Source of the DNA: Theristus sp. LFF4_11
Lineage: Eukaryota > Nematoda > Chromadorea > Monhysterida > Xyalidae
DNA: 64,000 nt
NCBI GenBank assembly: GCA_030248135.1
Contig: JASANC010001978.1
Location: 1 to 64,000, forward strand
Direction of reading: 5' to 3'
Under the pieces are notes generated by a model. It was not told the origin of the DNA. It was given only the letters and a program-made list of their open reading frames with translations, and did no database searches. Shown one piece after another: positions 23,423 to 52,182 of the stretch (positions are counted from its first letter, which is position 1; each line of letters starts with the position of its first letter). Made by a program: the position numbers and the translations under genes.

Positions 23423-26400
23423 ATGGCGGCTGCGCATCGAATCGCCCAGCAGCAGCAGCCAGGCACAGCCCCGGTCAACCAAAGCTTCGGCAGTCAGCCG
23501 CGCCTCAGCAGTCGCGCCGAATCACCCGGCTCGCAGGCATTTCGATCGAGAACCGAAGAGAAAAAGGCATTGCAGGTTGGTAGCACTCAGTTTTCGCAGT
23601 CGTTTAGTTAGATATCTGGTATGGTACAGTAGGTGAAGTCCCTTGAACGCTTATTTTTTCTCTGAAAATTTTGAAATTTGCTGTTTAGAAACCAACCGCG
23701 CAGATTATGTGTGTCTGTGACTCACAGTGCGAGCAAACAAAATAGTGGGCAAGACAGGGCAATGCACAATGCATACTCTAAAAGAATACAATAAGTAGCG
23801 CGGTGAGATTGTCAAGTTGAGCATGACAACCTGGATGCGAACGTAAAAATTGAATATTATGACATTTCAGTTTTCAGTAAAATCTAACCAAACCACACTG
23901 AGACCACGAATGTACGTTGTGAAGTTTGTTTTGTCTGCATAATTGTGTACATTTGAAAGGGGCGTGGAGGTTGTTGAGATTACTCACCGTCACCAATGAT
24001 CATTTGTGGATTCTAACAATTTTAGTCGCTACTAGTCAATGCAAAAAAAATGTTTATTTGAGTGAGTCATAGTGAAACACATTGGCGTGGCTCGTTTGGT
24101 TGAAAGAGTAATTTCGACGCATGAACATGTAAAATTAATTCGAATGTGCAAAGCAACAACAACTCGCACTGAAGCCCTCAAAATTTATTGAGAATAGGAA
24201 GAATAATTATGAATGGACTGAGCTCGTTCTATTCAACGGAGAACTTGAGCACAAAAAAGCAAAATCGGCCGTTACTACAGGGTTTGAACAACCGGCTGGC
24301 CGAGTACATTGAGCGTGTCAGACAGCTCGAGAATCAAAATGAGGTGCTAGAGGTGAAGGTGCGCGAACTGAGCAACATCGACACCAGGTATGTACTGCAT
24401 CAGTTTGCATTTCATTTGTTGTTTTTCATAAAGAGTTATAAAGGATTTTGTTTGAATTAAAAAAAGTGTTCGAGCCATGAAATTTTTCCAGCGCTGAAAA
24501 GTTTCGGTATGTTTATAACTGCACGTACTTTTTGCAAGATGTCAATACCGTTCCTGCACATCCCATTTTGAATATTCGGATACACATGAAACTTTCGTCC
24601 CCACTAACTTGAGAAAGTCAGCAGAGAACTTTTGAAATCTTTCTTTGCATATACAAAGTTTGTCAAAAAAACTGAATAAATAACTACATCTGCAGCCACT
24701 ATGAACGTCAACTGACAGCAGTGCAGCAAAAGCTCGATGACGTGCTCCGGCAGTTGCACGAGGTGACGCAGCAACGTGACCGATTGCAAGTGGAGCTGAA
24801 CCAGTTGCGAAGCGAATGCGAACAGGTTTACGGTGTTTGTAGTTGAAGATCTCTTTTTGGATAATTCGTAGAGTTTTATTTTGTATAGAATGAACGCGGA
24901 GATTAAATTCACAGTTTGTAATTCCAGCATACACAGCAAATTGCTTGGCTGGAGGAACAGCTGAAAAACACCGACGAAGCTCGAAATAATGCTGAAGCCG
25001 CTGTTAGAGACTTGCAGGTAACATGGCGAGGTTTTGATTAGATTTTTTAAACTAAAAAAATAACGTGACAAAATATATCATTAGTGTATTTTTGTGCAAT
25101 TAAATAATACGTATTGCTTTTGTATTGTTTAGCATCGTCTCCGGGAATCAGAAGGCGGACGCAAAAAAGCCGAAGAAGAAAATGCTCGCTTAAAGCAGGA
25201 GGTTGACAAAATGAAGTCCCAACTTCAGAAACTAAACGATAATATTCACCAGCAAAATGTAGGTGCTAACATTGTTTTTTTTAATTTTATTCTCAGGCGA
25301 ATAGCTATGCACAATAACCGTAACATGTGATTTAGGCCACGCTAGTGGAGCAGGATAGCATGATCAAGTCACTTCAAGAACAGTTAGCCTTCGAACGAGG
25401 CCTCAATAAACAGGTAAGCTGATTTTGTCGCACCTGCTACTAACGGATTTCAATGCTTTTTGCCTCTTGGTTCGTGCTAAACTTGTGTACATTGTAGTTT
25501 AAAGGCTCAATCTATAATTTGGCATGCGTAACAATCAATTCTCAATTAGCATCTTGCTTCAAATACTCAATTTTTTGTTTTTCACCTTTGTCAGCTTCAG
25601 TTGCATATCTCTCGACAGAAAGAGGTATGTATAACCTGTAATATTAACTGCAGCATATTTCTGCCTGAGCGGTGTGTCAGTCAACATTACATCTTCTTTC
25701 CTTTCTTATCAAACCGCTGACTGTTGTCGTTTTTTAGCAAAAAAAACACTTTTGCACGTACACCTTTTGGCTGTGCCAGTTTTAGTGGATATCCAGCGCC
25801 TAATTTATTTAGACTCTAAAAGCAAAAACGTCCAGCTGATGGTTTTACTTCTAGGTGACCGTCGATTTCGACAAGTATAAACTGGAACGTCAGACCGAAA
25901 TTTTGGCGCATACGCACAAACTACAATCGGAATACGGTCAACAGCTGAAAGATGAACTCACCAGGCTGCGTGACGACTTTGACACGACGTTGCAACACAA
26001 TCGTCAACAGCTGACGGACTTGTACGAGAAGAAGTTGCAACATGCCTCCGAGCAGTGCATCAGGAAGGATGAAGTTCGTGAAATTACTTTAACCATGGTT
26101 GATTTTTTGGTTTCGGACATTATTTATTTGAAATTTTGTCTTGTTTACTCAGGCACTTGAACAAGCGCATGTTGAGCTGGCACAGCTTCGTAATCACGTT
26201 GATCAGCTGGAAAATGAACGCGGCAAACACACCGACAAAATCGCGGGACTTGAGCGACACATCAAAGATCTTCAAGATCAAGTAACTCTATTGTTTTTAC
26301 AAACTGTCAGCTGAAAATAATTTAACCTAAAAGATTCGAAGTCAGTAATGCAAGACAATTTTGCCTATTGTAGCTGCGCGTCGTTACCAACGACTATCAA

Positions 26401-26945
26401 ACACACCTGTCGCATCGCGATCAAGAAATCGCAAATCTTCGCGAACAGATCGATACAATACTCAAGGATTATCAGGTTTGTGTAATCAACCTCAATCAAG
26501 TGAGATCACGTCAATTTAATTTTATTCGTTTCAGTCTAAAAGTCAAAATAACTAAAAATGGAATTCAGGATTTGATGGACATCAAACTGAAACTGGACGT
26601 TGAAATCGAAGCGTACAGAACGATGCTCGAAGGCGAAGAAGCGCGTCTTCGTTTGTTCGATCATCCTGCTTCGCAGCGTCCGCCCGTCGGGCATCGTTCG
26701 CCGCAAGGCCTGCCACCGTTAGTTGACTTCGGCTACGATTTTAATGGATTGCTCATCGAGCGATTATTTTTTAACTAAAACCCCATAAAGGCGTGGTCAC
26801 AAAAGTTGATGGCTACTAGTTTTCCAGCTTTTTCAGCGATCCCTCGCAGCCACCGCGGCCGACGCATGTCGATTATCGTTCCTACACCAGAACTGTGCAG
26901 AAACATCAAACTCAAAACACGACATACACAGAAAGTGATGTCTAA
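23423..26945 (+). CDS. Cytoplasmic intermediate filament protein, long-rod nematode type
   Basis: Forms coiled-coil dimers that assemble into 10-nm filaments. Twelve exons, all phases consistent: 23423-23575, 24281-24387, 24696-24825, 24928-25017, 25133-25258, 25336-25413, 25595-25624, 25855-26073, 26153-26281, 26374-26475, 26569-26717, 26837-26945; 473 residues. The head (about 50 residues) is Gln/Ser/Arg-rich. The rod starts with the conserved [20 protein letters not shown] and ends with [20 protein letters not shown] at about residue 412. The rod of about 360 residues matches the long coil 1B of protostome cytoplasmic filaments and lamins. The tail is only about 60 residues, Pro/Thr/Gln-rich, with no lamin-tail fold and no CaaX. 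An in-frame ATG at 24209, in sequence continuous with exon 2, offers a shorter alternative head. The 30-nt exon at 25595 is unusually small but fits phase and coil. Confidence 0.93.
24209..24387 (+). CDS. Alternative first exon of the intermediate filament gene
   Basis: An ATG at 24209 opens [20 protein letters not shown] and runs without a stop, in frame, into exon 2 of the filament gene. Use of this start would replace the Gln-rich head by a 24-residue head. An internal promoter or trans-splice site upstream would be needed; AG dinucleotides at 24191-24196 are possible sites. Confidence 0.4.
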
Positions 26946-27237
26946 AACGATATCAACATTATGTACACCTGTGAAAACTGCCGTTCCATCCTTTTCTTCT
27001 TCTATTTTGCATGCTATTTCTGTACTTTACGAGTTTAGTTGAGTAACATTGTTTAGTTTCCGACGTTAATTGAGGCATTAGCACTTTGATTTAATTTTTC
27101 TGTTTTATTGCTTTTTAATTGTATCCTCTGGGACATGCACGTGAATTTTCCAGTTTCGCCTATTCATATGCAAAAACTAAGCTAGTTTTGAAAACAGATG
27201 CTTACGAATTTGAATTCTTTATGGTCTCTTGAGTGAA

Positions 27238-27323
27238 GGCCCGTTTATACCTGACGTATGCGCATACGGCACGGCACGTCACGTCAGGTCTCGTATTATT
27301 GCATACTACACGTATAAACGGCC
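27238..27323. mobile_element. Foldback (MITE-like) element, family A, short copy
   Basis: The ends are inverted: GGCCCGTTTATAC at the left and GTATAAACGGCC at the right. The interior is rich in CACGTCACGTCA-type repeats and shares GTATTATTGCATAC-like sequence with a larger copy at 43097-43297. No coding capacity. Confidence 0.6.
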
Positions 27324-27919
27324 GTGATGTTTCTGAGCCGTTGTTGGATTCATTCCAAGAGAGTGCTGTTCCTTCACCATGGTCTTTGGTTCTAAAATAT
27401 TCTCTTTTTCTTCTTGTCTGTTTCTTATTTTGTTTGAAAAGTGCCAGTTTTGCTTACCATGAATTACGAATTTACGTTTTTGTGCAGCCAACGCATGGGG
27501 TGATGCAAAGTGATGATCGCTTACATCATATTAATTGAGGTTTTTTGCGATCGGTGCTTTTTGGCAGTTTGATAAGATATGTATATTGTATATCTCCAAA
27601 GCTGCTTTTATGAAGTTCCTTATGGCGCTTTTGAATTTATCAATCAATCTTTCATTCATATGCTTCTGTTTTTGATTTCATCTTTTGCTTTTGATTTGTT
27701 TTGCAATCCGGTTGTGATCTACTAGTATATAACGTACACATTTGAAGTCTAAACAGAGTAAGCTATGTTCAGAAACAAAGCAATGCGGTTAGCTTGTAAG
27801 AAAAAATTTTTGTCACTTTTTTCAGTAAGAATAAAGTTTACATCATAAAACGGTCGGAAAAGACTGTACAATCACATAAATTTAGCATATCATAATAACA
27901 ATCGAATATCAAGACTAAA

Positions 27920-28336
27920 GACTGCACTTACGTTATGTTCAGTTGTATGTTCAGCTAGCCCGTTTTTGTTTAGCTTCTCCAAAAGCACACCGCTCAACAG
28001 CGCCTGTCCAGTGGTATTCTGTTTTCGAGGTGAAAGTTTGTTACACGCTACGGAGTATAATAGACAAGAAAACCAACGTTCATTTGGTCTGTTGTTGATT
28101 GCGGCGCAAAATTGCGAACCGACGTAAAAAGCAGTTTTATGCGGTAGCACGGCATAATAAAATAAAAGTAAAAACAAAAAAGGCACCACTAGACAATGAA
28201 AATTCCCTCGCACACGTGCTGTTTCATTCAACATCAGCAAAAGATAGAATGTTTTAGAGGTATTTTCAGTTTTCGCTTTTTTGTTCCGATGCTTTTCATC
28301 ATTTATCTTCTTGGCTGACAAATCTGGTGTTGTGAT
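27920..28336 (-). CDS. Possible minus-strand gene start, unknown product
   Basis: An ATG at 28336 opens MEPITTPDLSAKKINDEKHR and a Lys/Glu-rich stretch to a donor-like GTGTGC. A second segment (28022-27923 approx.) follows an acceptor AAAACAG and ends at a strong CATAAC-GTAAGT donor, coding TTGQALLSGVLLEKLNKNGL. The two segments do not join in the same frame by these sites, so at least one boundary is wrong. No family recognised. Confidence 0.25.
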
Positions 28337-28664
28337 TGGTTCCATGTGCGGTTTTAACAAAAACGAAGGTTTTTTGAATTGAATTGAACTAAAACGAATG
28401 ACCGTCTTTTTTGTTTTTCTTCACTCTATTCATCAATCTGATGTGTCAATCGAAAAATTCTGTCCAAAATAAAGTTTATTTAAAATCACAGATATATTTC
28501 CAAGGTTGATTAGTGACAGTAGCAGTGAAGTCATCGGCCAATAGTGTATTATTCCCGCGGTGAATATAGTGAAATTAGATTTGCCAACAAAACCCGCATA
28601 ATGTGATTTGAAATTACCGATTTTTTTACGATTTTTCCATAACTACGCTGAAGAAACAAAAAAA

Positions 28665-29328
28665 ATGTTCCGATTTCGAACGAAAAGCGAAAACACGCTG
28701 ACAACGTTGGACATGACGACCACCAGCAAAGATCGAACGGCCGTTCATCAATCTTCAACAACGTTCGGAAAAACCGGTTTGTCTTCACTCTTCATCATTT
28801 CCTCTTCATTTCCGCGAAATCCATGGGAATAAGATAATGTTTTTTTGACAGTTTGTGTCATAAACCACGATTTTCTCGTTCACAGCTTTACTTTTTGTTA
28901 TTCAGGCTTCCGTATTTTTCGCCACTGCGCTCGCTGGGTATGTACGTGACGCTGTTTCCCCATTTGATTATATTCAAACTTGGATTTATTCTTGACTTTG
29001 ATTGTAATTGTAGCGTTGGTTGTGCCTGCATTGCCCATATGTTAACAAAGATCATGCTTTTTTGTTTTCAACTTTTGCGTTTATATAATTTCGAATGTTG
29101 CATGTTGCATGTTGCATGTTGTTGTTGCAGTGTTTTATTACTCTCATACTAGATACCGGCTTCACTGCAAGCTTAAAGACGGTAAGAATGGTATTCAATT
29201 TTTTTTCAAATGGCGTCAGCTGTTTTTGAATAAACCATAAAAGCGCAGACGTAACGCGACCCTGGAGCCACGCTGAAAAAGTAACAAACACGTTTCATTT
29301 TTTTCAGCGGCATATCCCGGTTGATTGA
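28665..29328 (+). CDS. Very small four-exon gene, 71 residues, unknown
   Basis: Exons 28665-28776, 28906-28937 (32 nt), 29131-29181 and 29308-29328 join in perfect phase through sites that include the strong donors GTATGT and GTAAGA, and end in a stop. The protein begins MFRFRTKSENTLTTLDMTTT, continues FRIFRHCARWCFITLILDTG and ends RHIPVD: a polar N-terminus, a short hydrophobic patch and a basic end. No family recognised. It could be the 5' part of a larger gene whose true fourth exon lies elsewhere. A GCATGTT heptamer is repeated just before the third exon's acceptor. Confidence 0.45.
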
Positions 29329-29803
29329 CGAAAACTTGACGTTGACTTCGGAAAAAACTTGAGAAACTTTTTGTTTCTTTTCGGCTCGTTTTATGGCTTA
29401 GTCACTCACGACGTTTACAACTTTTGCTGAGGTGTTTTATGGATTGGTAACTCAGTGAGCTTCACCCAAGAGAAACGTGTGTTATTGTTTGAATATGTCC
29501 CGGTTCCCGAAAAGTTGTATTTTCCTCTTTTCCTTCCCGACCACTATGTCTGAAACTAGCTGAAATTCTTTGTTCAAGATAACTACACCTGTTGACTTCT
29601 TAATAGAAACCAAAATAATTTTGGAAAAGCACTCATTTTGGTGTACATTCACCGCTGGAATCAACGATCGACGGTGGCGCGTCAAAAAAAGGTGAGTTCG
29701 AAAACGCCAGTTGCCTTGTCAACTTTATTCCTTTCAAATAATTCCAAATTACTGTTGGTCGAGTCAACCTTAGCAACACGGTCATTGTTTTAGCTGCTGT
29801 TTC

Positions 29804-30085
29804 ATGCTGGACTCAGTTGTAAATGAATTACAGTACAACCAGTGGAATGCGCTCCAAAATGATTCATTCATCAGACATGAATTTATTGCTTTTACGGCTG
29901 CACCACTGTCCAGCAAAACCAGGACAGCAGTTAGCAGAATTCAGATAGTTAATAATTTATCAAAATTCGAAATATGTCCAGCTAATAATCCCGCTTTCGC
30001 TGCAGACACATTTGTCAGTTCTCAGGACAGCACGGTTTCTAAAGTTCAGTATGAAATCTTGAAATCAAAATCAGTAGGCGTTTAG
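29804..30085 (+). CDS. Unsupported ORF, 93 codons
   Basis: The ORF starts MLDSVVNELQYNQWNALQND and has balanced, non-repetitive composition, better than most random frames here. There is no clear acceptor or family match. It might be an exon of an unrecognised gene or chance. Confidence 0.2.
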   Translation: MLDSVVNELQYNQWNALQNDSFIRHEFIAFTAAPLSSKTRTAVSRIQIVNNLSKFEICPANNPAFAADTFVSSQDSTVSKVQYEILKSKSVGV

Positions 30086-32863
30086 AAGACCGTCCCGATA
30101 AAGTGCTCTTGTACTATTAGAATTTCAGTTTCTATCGGTATTTGTCTTCCAACAACAGCTCTCACAAACAGCGTTCTAAGGTATTTTGAAAACATTTTCA
30201 ATGCGGGCGGCATAAACTTACGCCCTCTTAAACGTTTAAAAATCTCAACTCGCTACTCCTCCCTCGTTTCAAGTCCTTTTTATAGTTTTGAAGTCGATCG
30301 ATAATAACTGTCAAAACCTGTTGTCAGCCTCGTCGCGTGCAGCTTTGTCAGGCTTGCAACGTAAATTGTGGCGCACTCTGTGTTCAAACTACACAGATGC
30401 ACAAATATTTGCAGTTACCATGTGCTCTGAGCTTGTTGTGTTCCGTTTATGGCATGTTTCATGTTCAGCATGTCTCAATATCTTTTCTGTCAGCCTTTAA
30501 AAATTGCACACCTGCCCAAACTCAGGGTGCGATTTGTAGTCGCACCGCGGTATAAGTGAAAATGTACAACTGGCATTGTCGTTGTCTGTCCGGTTGCGGG
30601 TGTTTTTGTTGGAATTGGAGTAAAAATGCTTTTTGGACCTGATGTTCGGATTTCTGAGATTTTATCTGTTCCTGTAAGACTAAACAAATTGCTGGCTGCT
30701 CTAATTTACTGTACGTTTCTGCTGTCCAAATGTAAGCAGCATTACAAACCATTGTTTATTCTAAGGTTTTCCGAACACATCCATTTTGACACCCGAATGG
30801 CATCGTCAAAAATTTCAAATGCGACCAATGTGATTGGTGAATGTTCCATCGGTGAGTTCCATTGTTCTTCATGAGTGTCAATGTTCCTCTTCAGGGATAG
30901 ACAGTGAAAAGCAACCCGTTTATATTTTTGGTGCAACATCAGCGGCTAAAAAATGGGCGTGCTAGTCTTTTATGTTCGATCATTATGTGTCACAGCAACC
31001 AGCAATCAAGAGTTAAAGACAATATCGATTTGCTACATATGATCTCAGACACACAAAAACTCACCAATTCAAAAAGCAAGCGTGTTTCGGTGCACCTTTT
31101 TGGACTTTTTATTATGCTATTGTAACTTTGTAAAGCCGTCAATAAAGCTGGCGGAATTAACATCTGAGAGCCGAATCCTTGTTCATCATAAAATCCGGTG
31201 TGCTCTTTTGCGCTGCCTTTCATTCTCAGTTCGACTTTCATTTTCAAGTCACGCGCTTCACTGCACTGATACACATCAACATCATATTAGCATGAATTTC
31301 CAACATTTCCCGCTATAGCAGTCCGTTACTACATAGCTAGCTGACAATATTTGTATGCCGACAGCCAATTTTGCACTTTGATATTTAACCGCAAAAGCAA
31401 TTTCAGTTTGCTTGTTGACTTAACACATGCACACGCGTGCGTGTTCGTGTGTGTCTGTCCGGCTTGTCTGAGTGTTCTGACGCTGTAAACGGTTTTCAAG
31501 CCGTTATTATTGTGGTTGTTTCGTGATATAGGTCTGAAATTTGAGATTTCCGAATTCGCTAATCTTGATTATTTATCGTCCGTTGAATTCTGAACCGTTC
31601 GTTGACGGCTGGCTTGGTTCGCTTTTCCTTTCAGTTGCTTTGAAACTGTTTGATAATTTTAAAACATCATTTGTGTCATTTGGACGGCGGTTCCCGTCTC
31701 TATTCTCTCACTAGCGCATGCCCGTGATGCGTTTTCAATGTTTTTTTCTCAGCAACACTACTTTTTGAAAACTCAATAAATCACTTCATCCAACGATTTG
31801 TGGTTTTCTGCAAACGAAACGCAAAGTAAGAAAAACAAAGTTGCGCTGCAAGACGTTTTCATCCATCTGTTGCACTTTCAAGTTGCAAAAATTGCTAATG
31901 TCAACGTTTGCTTGGTACATCTACTTGGTTTTTTTGGTTGCAACATATCAGTCAAAAGTTGAAGAACTGCGCACTTGATCGGGGGTCGTTGACTTTTGTT
32001 TTTTTCGGTGATATTTAGCTGAATCTTTGCGTTTTATATTGACGAAGTGGCTGAGAGCCATTCCAAAAAGTACTCAGAAAAGTTTATCCGAAAATCCGAA
32101 CGCCGTCAAATAGGGTAGTGTTATTTCGACGTTTTTCGTTGTTTGCTTTGCGTAAACGAAAGCAACAGATTTGTGTAAGTTTCCACTTCAGTTGGGTTGG
32201 CTGCAGCACTTGTTGCGTAATAAACGTTTCTGAAAATTCGACTCATCCAAACAGTTGTCCAAAACACCACAATAAATTATTATTTTTTGCTCAACTGTCG
32301 AAAAAGGTGTTTTTTGGGCGATAAACATTAGTTAGCTCGTTTAATTCAAATTTAGAATGTTTAAATTTTGGAATATAGTTGTATGGTATTCTTACAAGCA
32401 TCCTGAGAATATGAGTATGGAATTTTTAAATTCCTTTAAAAAGTGTAAAAGAGCTGCAAAATTGAAAAATGACAAACTTTTATCATTCTTAAAAGTTTCA
32501 CCCGCCCTCATTTCAAACCGAACATCATTGATTTTAAACGCACACTGGCAGGGGGACGCTTGTTATTGCTCAATCTGTTTTCGATTCAGGAAGAAGCGTT
32601 TTACGCCGTGCTTCGACACACGAAATTTTCGAAACTTATTCATTATTATTGCATAACAATTTTACCCGACCCTATCTACCACCCCACCGAACATCATAAA
32701 CACTGTGCCTCATCCTTTGCGCGCCGTGGTAAAACTGAAAGGAGAAATTTCGAATTGTTGTCCGCTTGTTGACAATGTCGTTGCTACACTTTGACTGGAG
32801 AACTTTCTCCGCAGGAGCGATGACAGATTTCTGCGCTCTAAACTGAACATACTTTCGTTTTCT

Positions 32864-33424
32864 TTGATCGTCGGTTGTTGTCGCCACATACACACACACG
32901 ATGTTTTTGAGTTGCCTACAAGCAACAATACGGCTGTCTCCACTGAAACGCTGCTTTATGACTGGGACTCATCGTGCGTTGTTCAATTGCGGAGCAGTGA
33001 CAGTGACTCTGCGCCGCCACAGTGTTGTTGCGTAATTTTATGCGCACATATCGTATTCTATCGCGTTTGTCTCGGCAGTGATATTCGAAAATGTGTTTGT
33101 GATGTGGCGGTGTTCGAAATGGAAAACGTTTCAGAAAGCGCCATTCGCTCCCATTCTTCTTTATCATACTTGAAGTCCGTGGTGGAACACACACCGAGGC
33201 GAAAACGACCATCATTGGGCAACTTCGAAAATTTTTATCTTTGCCGCGCGAGCAGCTCACACTCACACCGGACGCCAAATGCGGAACTTCCACAAGAGGA
33301 CACAAAAAGTTTCAGCACTGTTCTTGAAAGACGCACAATTTTGCAAGCGCTGTCGGCTGAAATGTTCGAAGCCGCCGCACTTGAAAGCCTTTCTCCATGC
33401 TTTTTTCGCATTGTTCACAGCTGA
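32864..33424 (+). CDS. Unsupported ORF, 186 codons
   Basis: This is the longest open frame in the 29-36 kb region. The second half, from MENVSESAIRSHSSLSYLKS (ATG at 33119), looks more protein-like (charged, few Cys) than the Cys-rich first half. No domain, no clear splice sites, no neighbour. It may be a single-exon gene or chance. Confidence 0.2.
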   Translation: MIVGCCRHIHTHDVFELPTSNNTAVSTETLLYDWDSSCVVQLRSSDSDSAPPQCCCVILCAHIVFYRVCLGSDIRKCVCDVAVFEMENVSESAIRSHSSLSYLKSVVEHTPRRKRPSLGNFENFYLCRASSSHSHRTPNAELPQEDTKSFSTVLERRTILQALSAEMFEAAALESLSPCFFRIVHS

Positions 33425-33790
33425 TCGGTGGGTCGTTTTGTGTCTGCGGCTGGCGGAAAACACCCCTGTCTCTGTGCGTTCGTTCGGAATTTGTTTTTTT
33501 GGACAGCCATTTTTTACCTGTTTCCGTGGCGAGCCTTTGCAGAGGTTTTTTTATGAAACCGTTTAGCACTTGAACACGCCTTAACAGGCGAACGTTTTTT
33601 GTTGAAAGAGAGCTTGAGAGTTGGGATCTTTTTTGCTTCTTTTATTTCACGGTCTCAAAACAGCATCAAGCTTTTGAAGCACCTTTAACCGAAATCCAAG
33701 AAGTTATAAGATAGGCAAAAACAACATCCAGTTGATAAATTAATGCAGCACGCAACAGAACGGAAGGTTCTGGTCCGGAAAACGGGCTAG

Positions 33791-34254
33791 TACCGTATTA
33801 CCCCCATTAAACCCCCCCACCATTAATCCCCCCCCCCACCAATAAACCCCCACCCCCCCCGACCAGTTTCCAAATAATCCCCCCCCCACAAATAATCCCC
33901 CATGGGGGTTAATTGGAAACCTGTTTGAAACACATACCCAGCGAATTCAGTGGCTGAATGCAGTGACATTGGTGAAATTGTGCTACCAAAGACCCCAAAT
34001 GGATGAGTTAATGGTAATTTCATTACAAAAGGCTGTTACAAAAGGAAATCTCTGTGAAAAGTAGTAGTTTCTGCAACTTTCTTGCCTGTCATGCAAGGTA
34101 TTTTTGCCATTTTTCAACAAAACCCCACCCCTAGAAATGTTTGTATAATAAACCCCCCCACCAATAATCCCCCCCCCCCACCAACAAAACCCCCACCCCT
34201 AAAAGTCGCTGACGTATTAATCCCCCATGGGGGTTTATTGGGGGTAATACGGTA
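33791..34254. mobile_element. Foldback element, family B, copy 1 (464 bp)
   Basis: It begins TACCGTATTACCCCC and ends with the inverse GGGGGTAATACGGTA. It carries several runs of C on the plus strand and two internal CCCCCATGGGGG palindromes. A second copy at 49261-49720 matches along its whole length, including the unique middle. Non-coding, so a MITE. Confidence 0.85.
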
Positions 34255-36221
34255 TTTCAAATTTGCTTCCGGGGACGCATCCAGTTTATATCGGACCAAA
34301 GTAATGCGTAGCCAAGAATATTTATTGTGTGTCTTTTGCCATGTAAGTATTCAAATATGCTGTTGCTGCAGATCACAAACGTTAAAAACTGTTTCAAACG
34401 GATAAAATGGTCGATCAATCAAAATATTGCGCTACAATGGAAAAGGCGCGCAAGCGGCAAGCGTAACTTCTGCGCCTATTATTATATGAGAAATTGGAGC
34501 GCAAAGCCATGACCGCACACACAGACAACATTAAAGAAAAAGTTACCGACAATTTTTTCAGCGTTCGACCAACTTTTGCGTTGCCATTATTGTCAAATGT
34601 TCTTCCATTAACCAAAAAAGGTGAACCTGATATAGTCATTGATTTCATTATCGGCCATTTTTTCAAGTTTTCGTTACTGTTTTCATTTGGTTGTTCATAC
34701 ATCGGTACAAAACAAAGGTACTGCAATCGTGAGTCCACTATAAATTCAAAAAATCGTGGTCATTTGGACCACATGAGCAACAGCGAATCCGAATCTAACA
34801 GAAACATGTTTGGCAACATAATCCGCGTAGCTTTTTGTCTGCCGCTTGTTCTAAATTACTCTCGCTGCTGTAGTTTTCTTCGAGAGGAGAGTTCGAGTTT
34901 TTTTCTGTTTCGATTAAACACGCATACACGCATCTCTCTCCAGCGTCAACCAGACACGAAGGTTCTGTTATTCAAGCTCAAAACGACGCTGTTTCTTGTT
35001 TTTAGTATGCTTCTGTGCGGTCCATTGGTTCACAATATCATACTTTTCTGCTCATCTCATTCTGTTGACGTCACATTTTTTTAAAAGTACAGTTTGGTCG
35101 TGTTTTTTTTATTTTTTTCCGACGTAGTAGTTTGTGAGCCACATGTGGGATTTCATTTGTAAACAGAATTGTAAATGACTAAGGAACGAATCAGCCATCT
35201 GGCAACTTGTAAACACATTTATTTTGTGCGTGAAAAGGACGCAAAAAGGTGTCACTTCAGTGCACAGTTGAAGAACAACGAGCTTAGCGCCAAAGTTATG
35301 CTTGCTCGGTGTGTCTGTAGCCTTCCAGCCGCATTGAGCATTGACAATCGTAATGAGTTTCAACTTTTGAGTATTCCTGTATTTCAAGCTTTCGCGCTCT
35401 TATGACTTCAACCATTGTCAATTGTTAGAACGTGCGTAGCGTTTTTTAGTTTTTCTTTCATCTTTTCTGGCATTCATTTTTGCGCCGTGCTTGGAGACTT
35501 TTTTGCTTCAGCTTTCGCAAAATGCAACAGTTTTCGGTTTCAGTTCACGCAAATGCACACTCTCATAATGAAATATTCGCAAAATCTGATTAGCGGTGCG
35601 TTTTCGCCGGGTAGCGGGAGCACACGTGCCCTGCCAGTGTCTTAGAAATCGTTGCTCATTGTGATCCTGTTTCTCTCATTCAACATTATTATTGCATTTC
35701 AACTTTTTCTGTACTCTGTACTTTGTTTTCTCTCTGTATCTCGAAGGCATATTATACTCAGTGTCAGAAAAAAAGTCCGTCCACCGAGCAGAAATGTGTC
35801 GCATTTTTTCACTTCGGTACTGCCAGTTTTAAACCACCCACTCAGGCTCATTTGCATTGTGGCCGTGAGATGCTATTATCTAGATATTATTATTGTTGTT
35901 TAGAGCACCAACGATGGCTGGAAAAACTTCTTGACTGTGATGGCGTTCATGTTTGTAGTCTTGAGCAAAGAAACAGCAAAAACTCAGCGAAATTTTGTTG
36001 CCATTGATTTGCAGCCGGTTTCGCGCTGCCAGCAACGACACAGACGCGACTGGTGCGAAGACGCGCAAGGGGGGCGAGGTGACCAAATAAAAACGGTGTA
36101 GCTTTGTGACCATCCGGTACAACGGGCTGACTGAATAGTGAGCGAGAAAAAGGCTTCAAATGGGTAGATACACCTGAGCGGCATAACAACGGAACATCGT
36201 TCGAACCAAAAAAAAACAAAA

Positions 36222-52182
<15,961 letters not shown>

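Larger units (their letters stand above)
26946..28664. other. Region between filament gene and small four-exon gene
   Basis: AT-rich, with the foldback element at 27238-27323 and a candidate minus-strand gene start at 28336. The last 330 bp would be shared promoter space if both flanking starts are real. No other exon recognised. Confidence 0.4.
29329..36221. other. Long region without recognised genes
   Basis: About 6.9 kb. It contains the foldback element 33791-34254, two weak ORF candidates (29804-30085 and 32864-33424), and G/T-rich and CG-alternating stretches near 31430. The remainder is AT-rich with many short frames. The last few hundred bases must hold the promoter of the CPNA-1-like gene. 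Confidence 0.4.

Noticed and set aside
34082..34405. Proline-rich ORF
   Set aside because: Translation of the C-rich foldback element family B.
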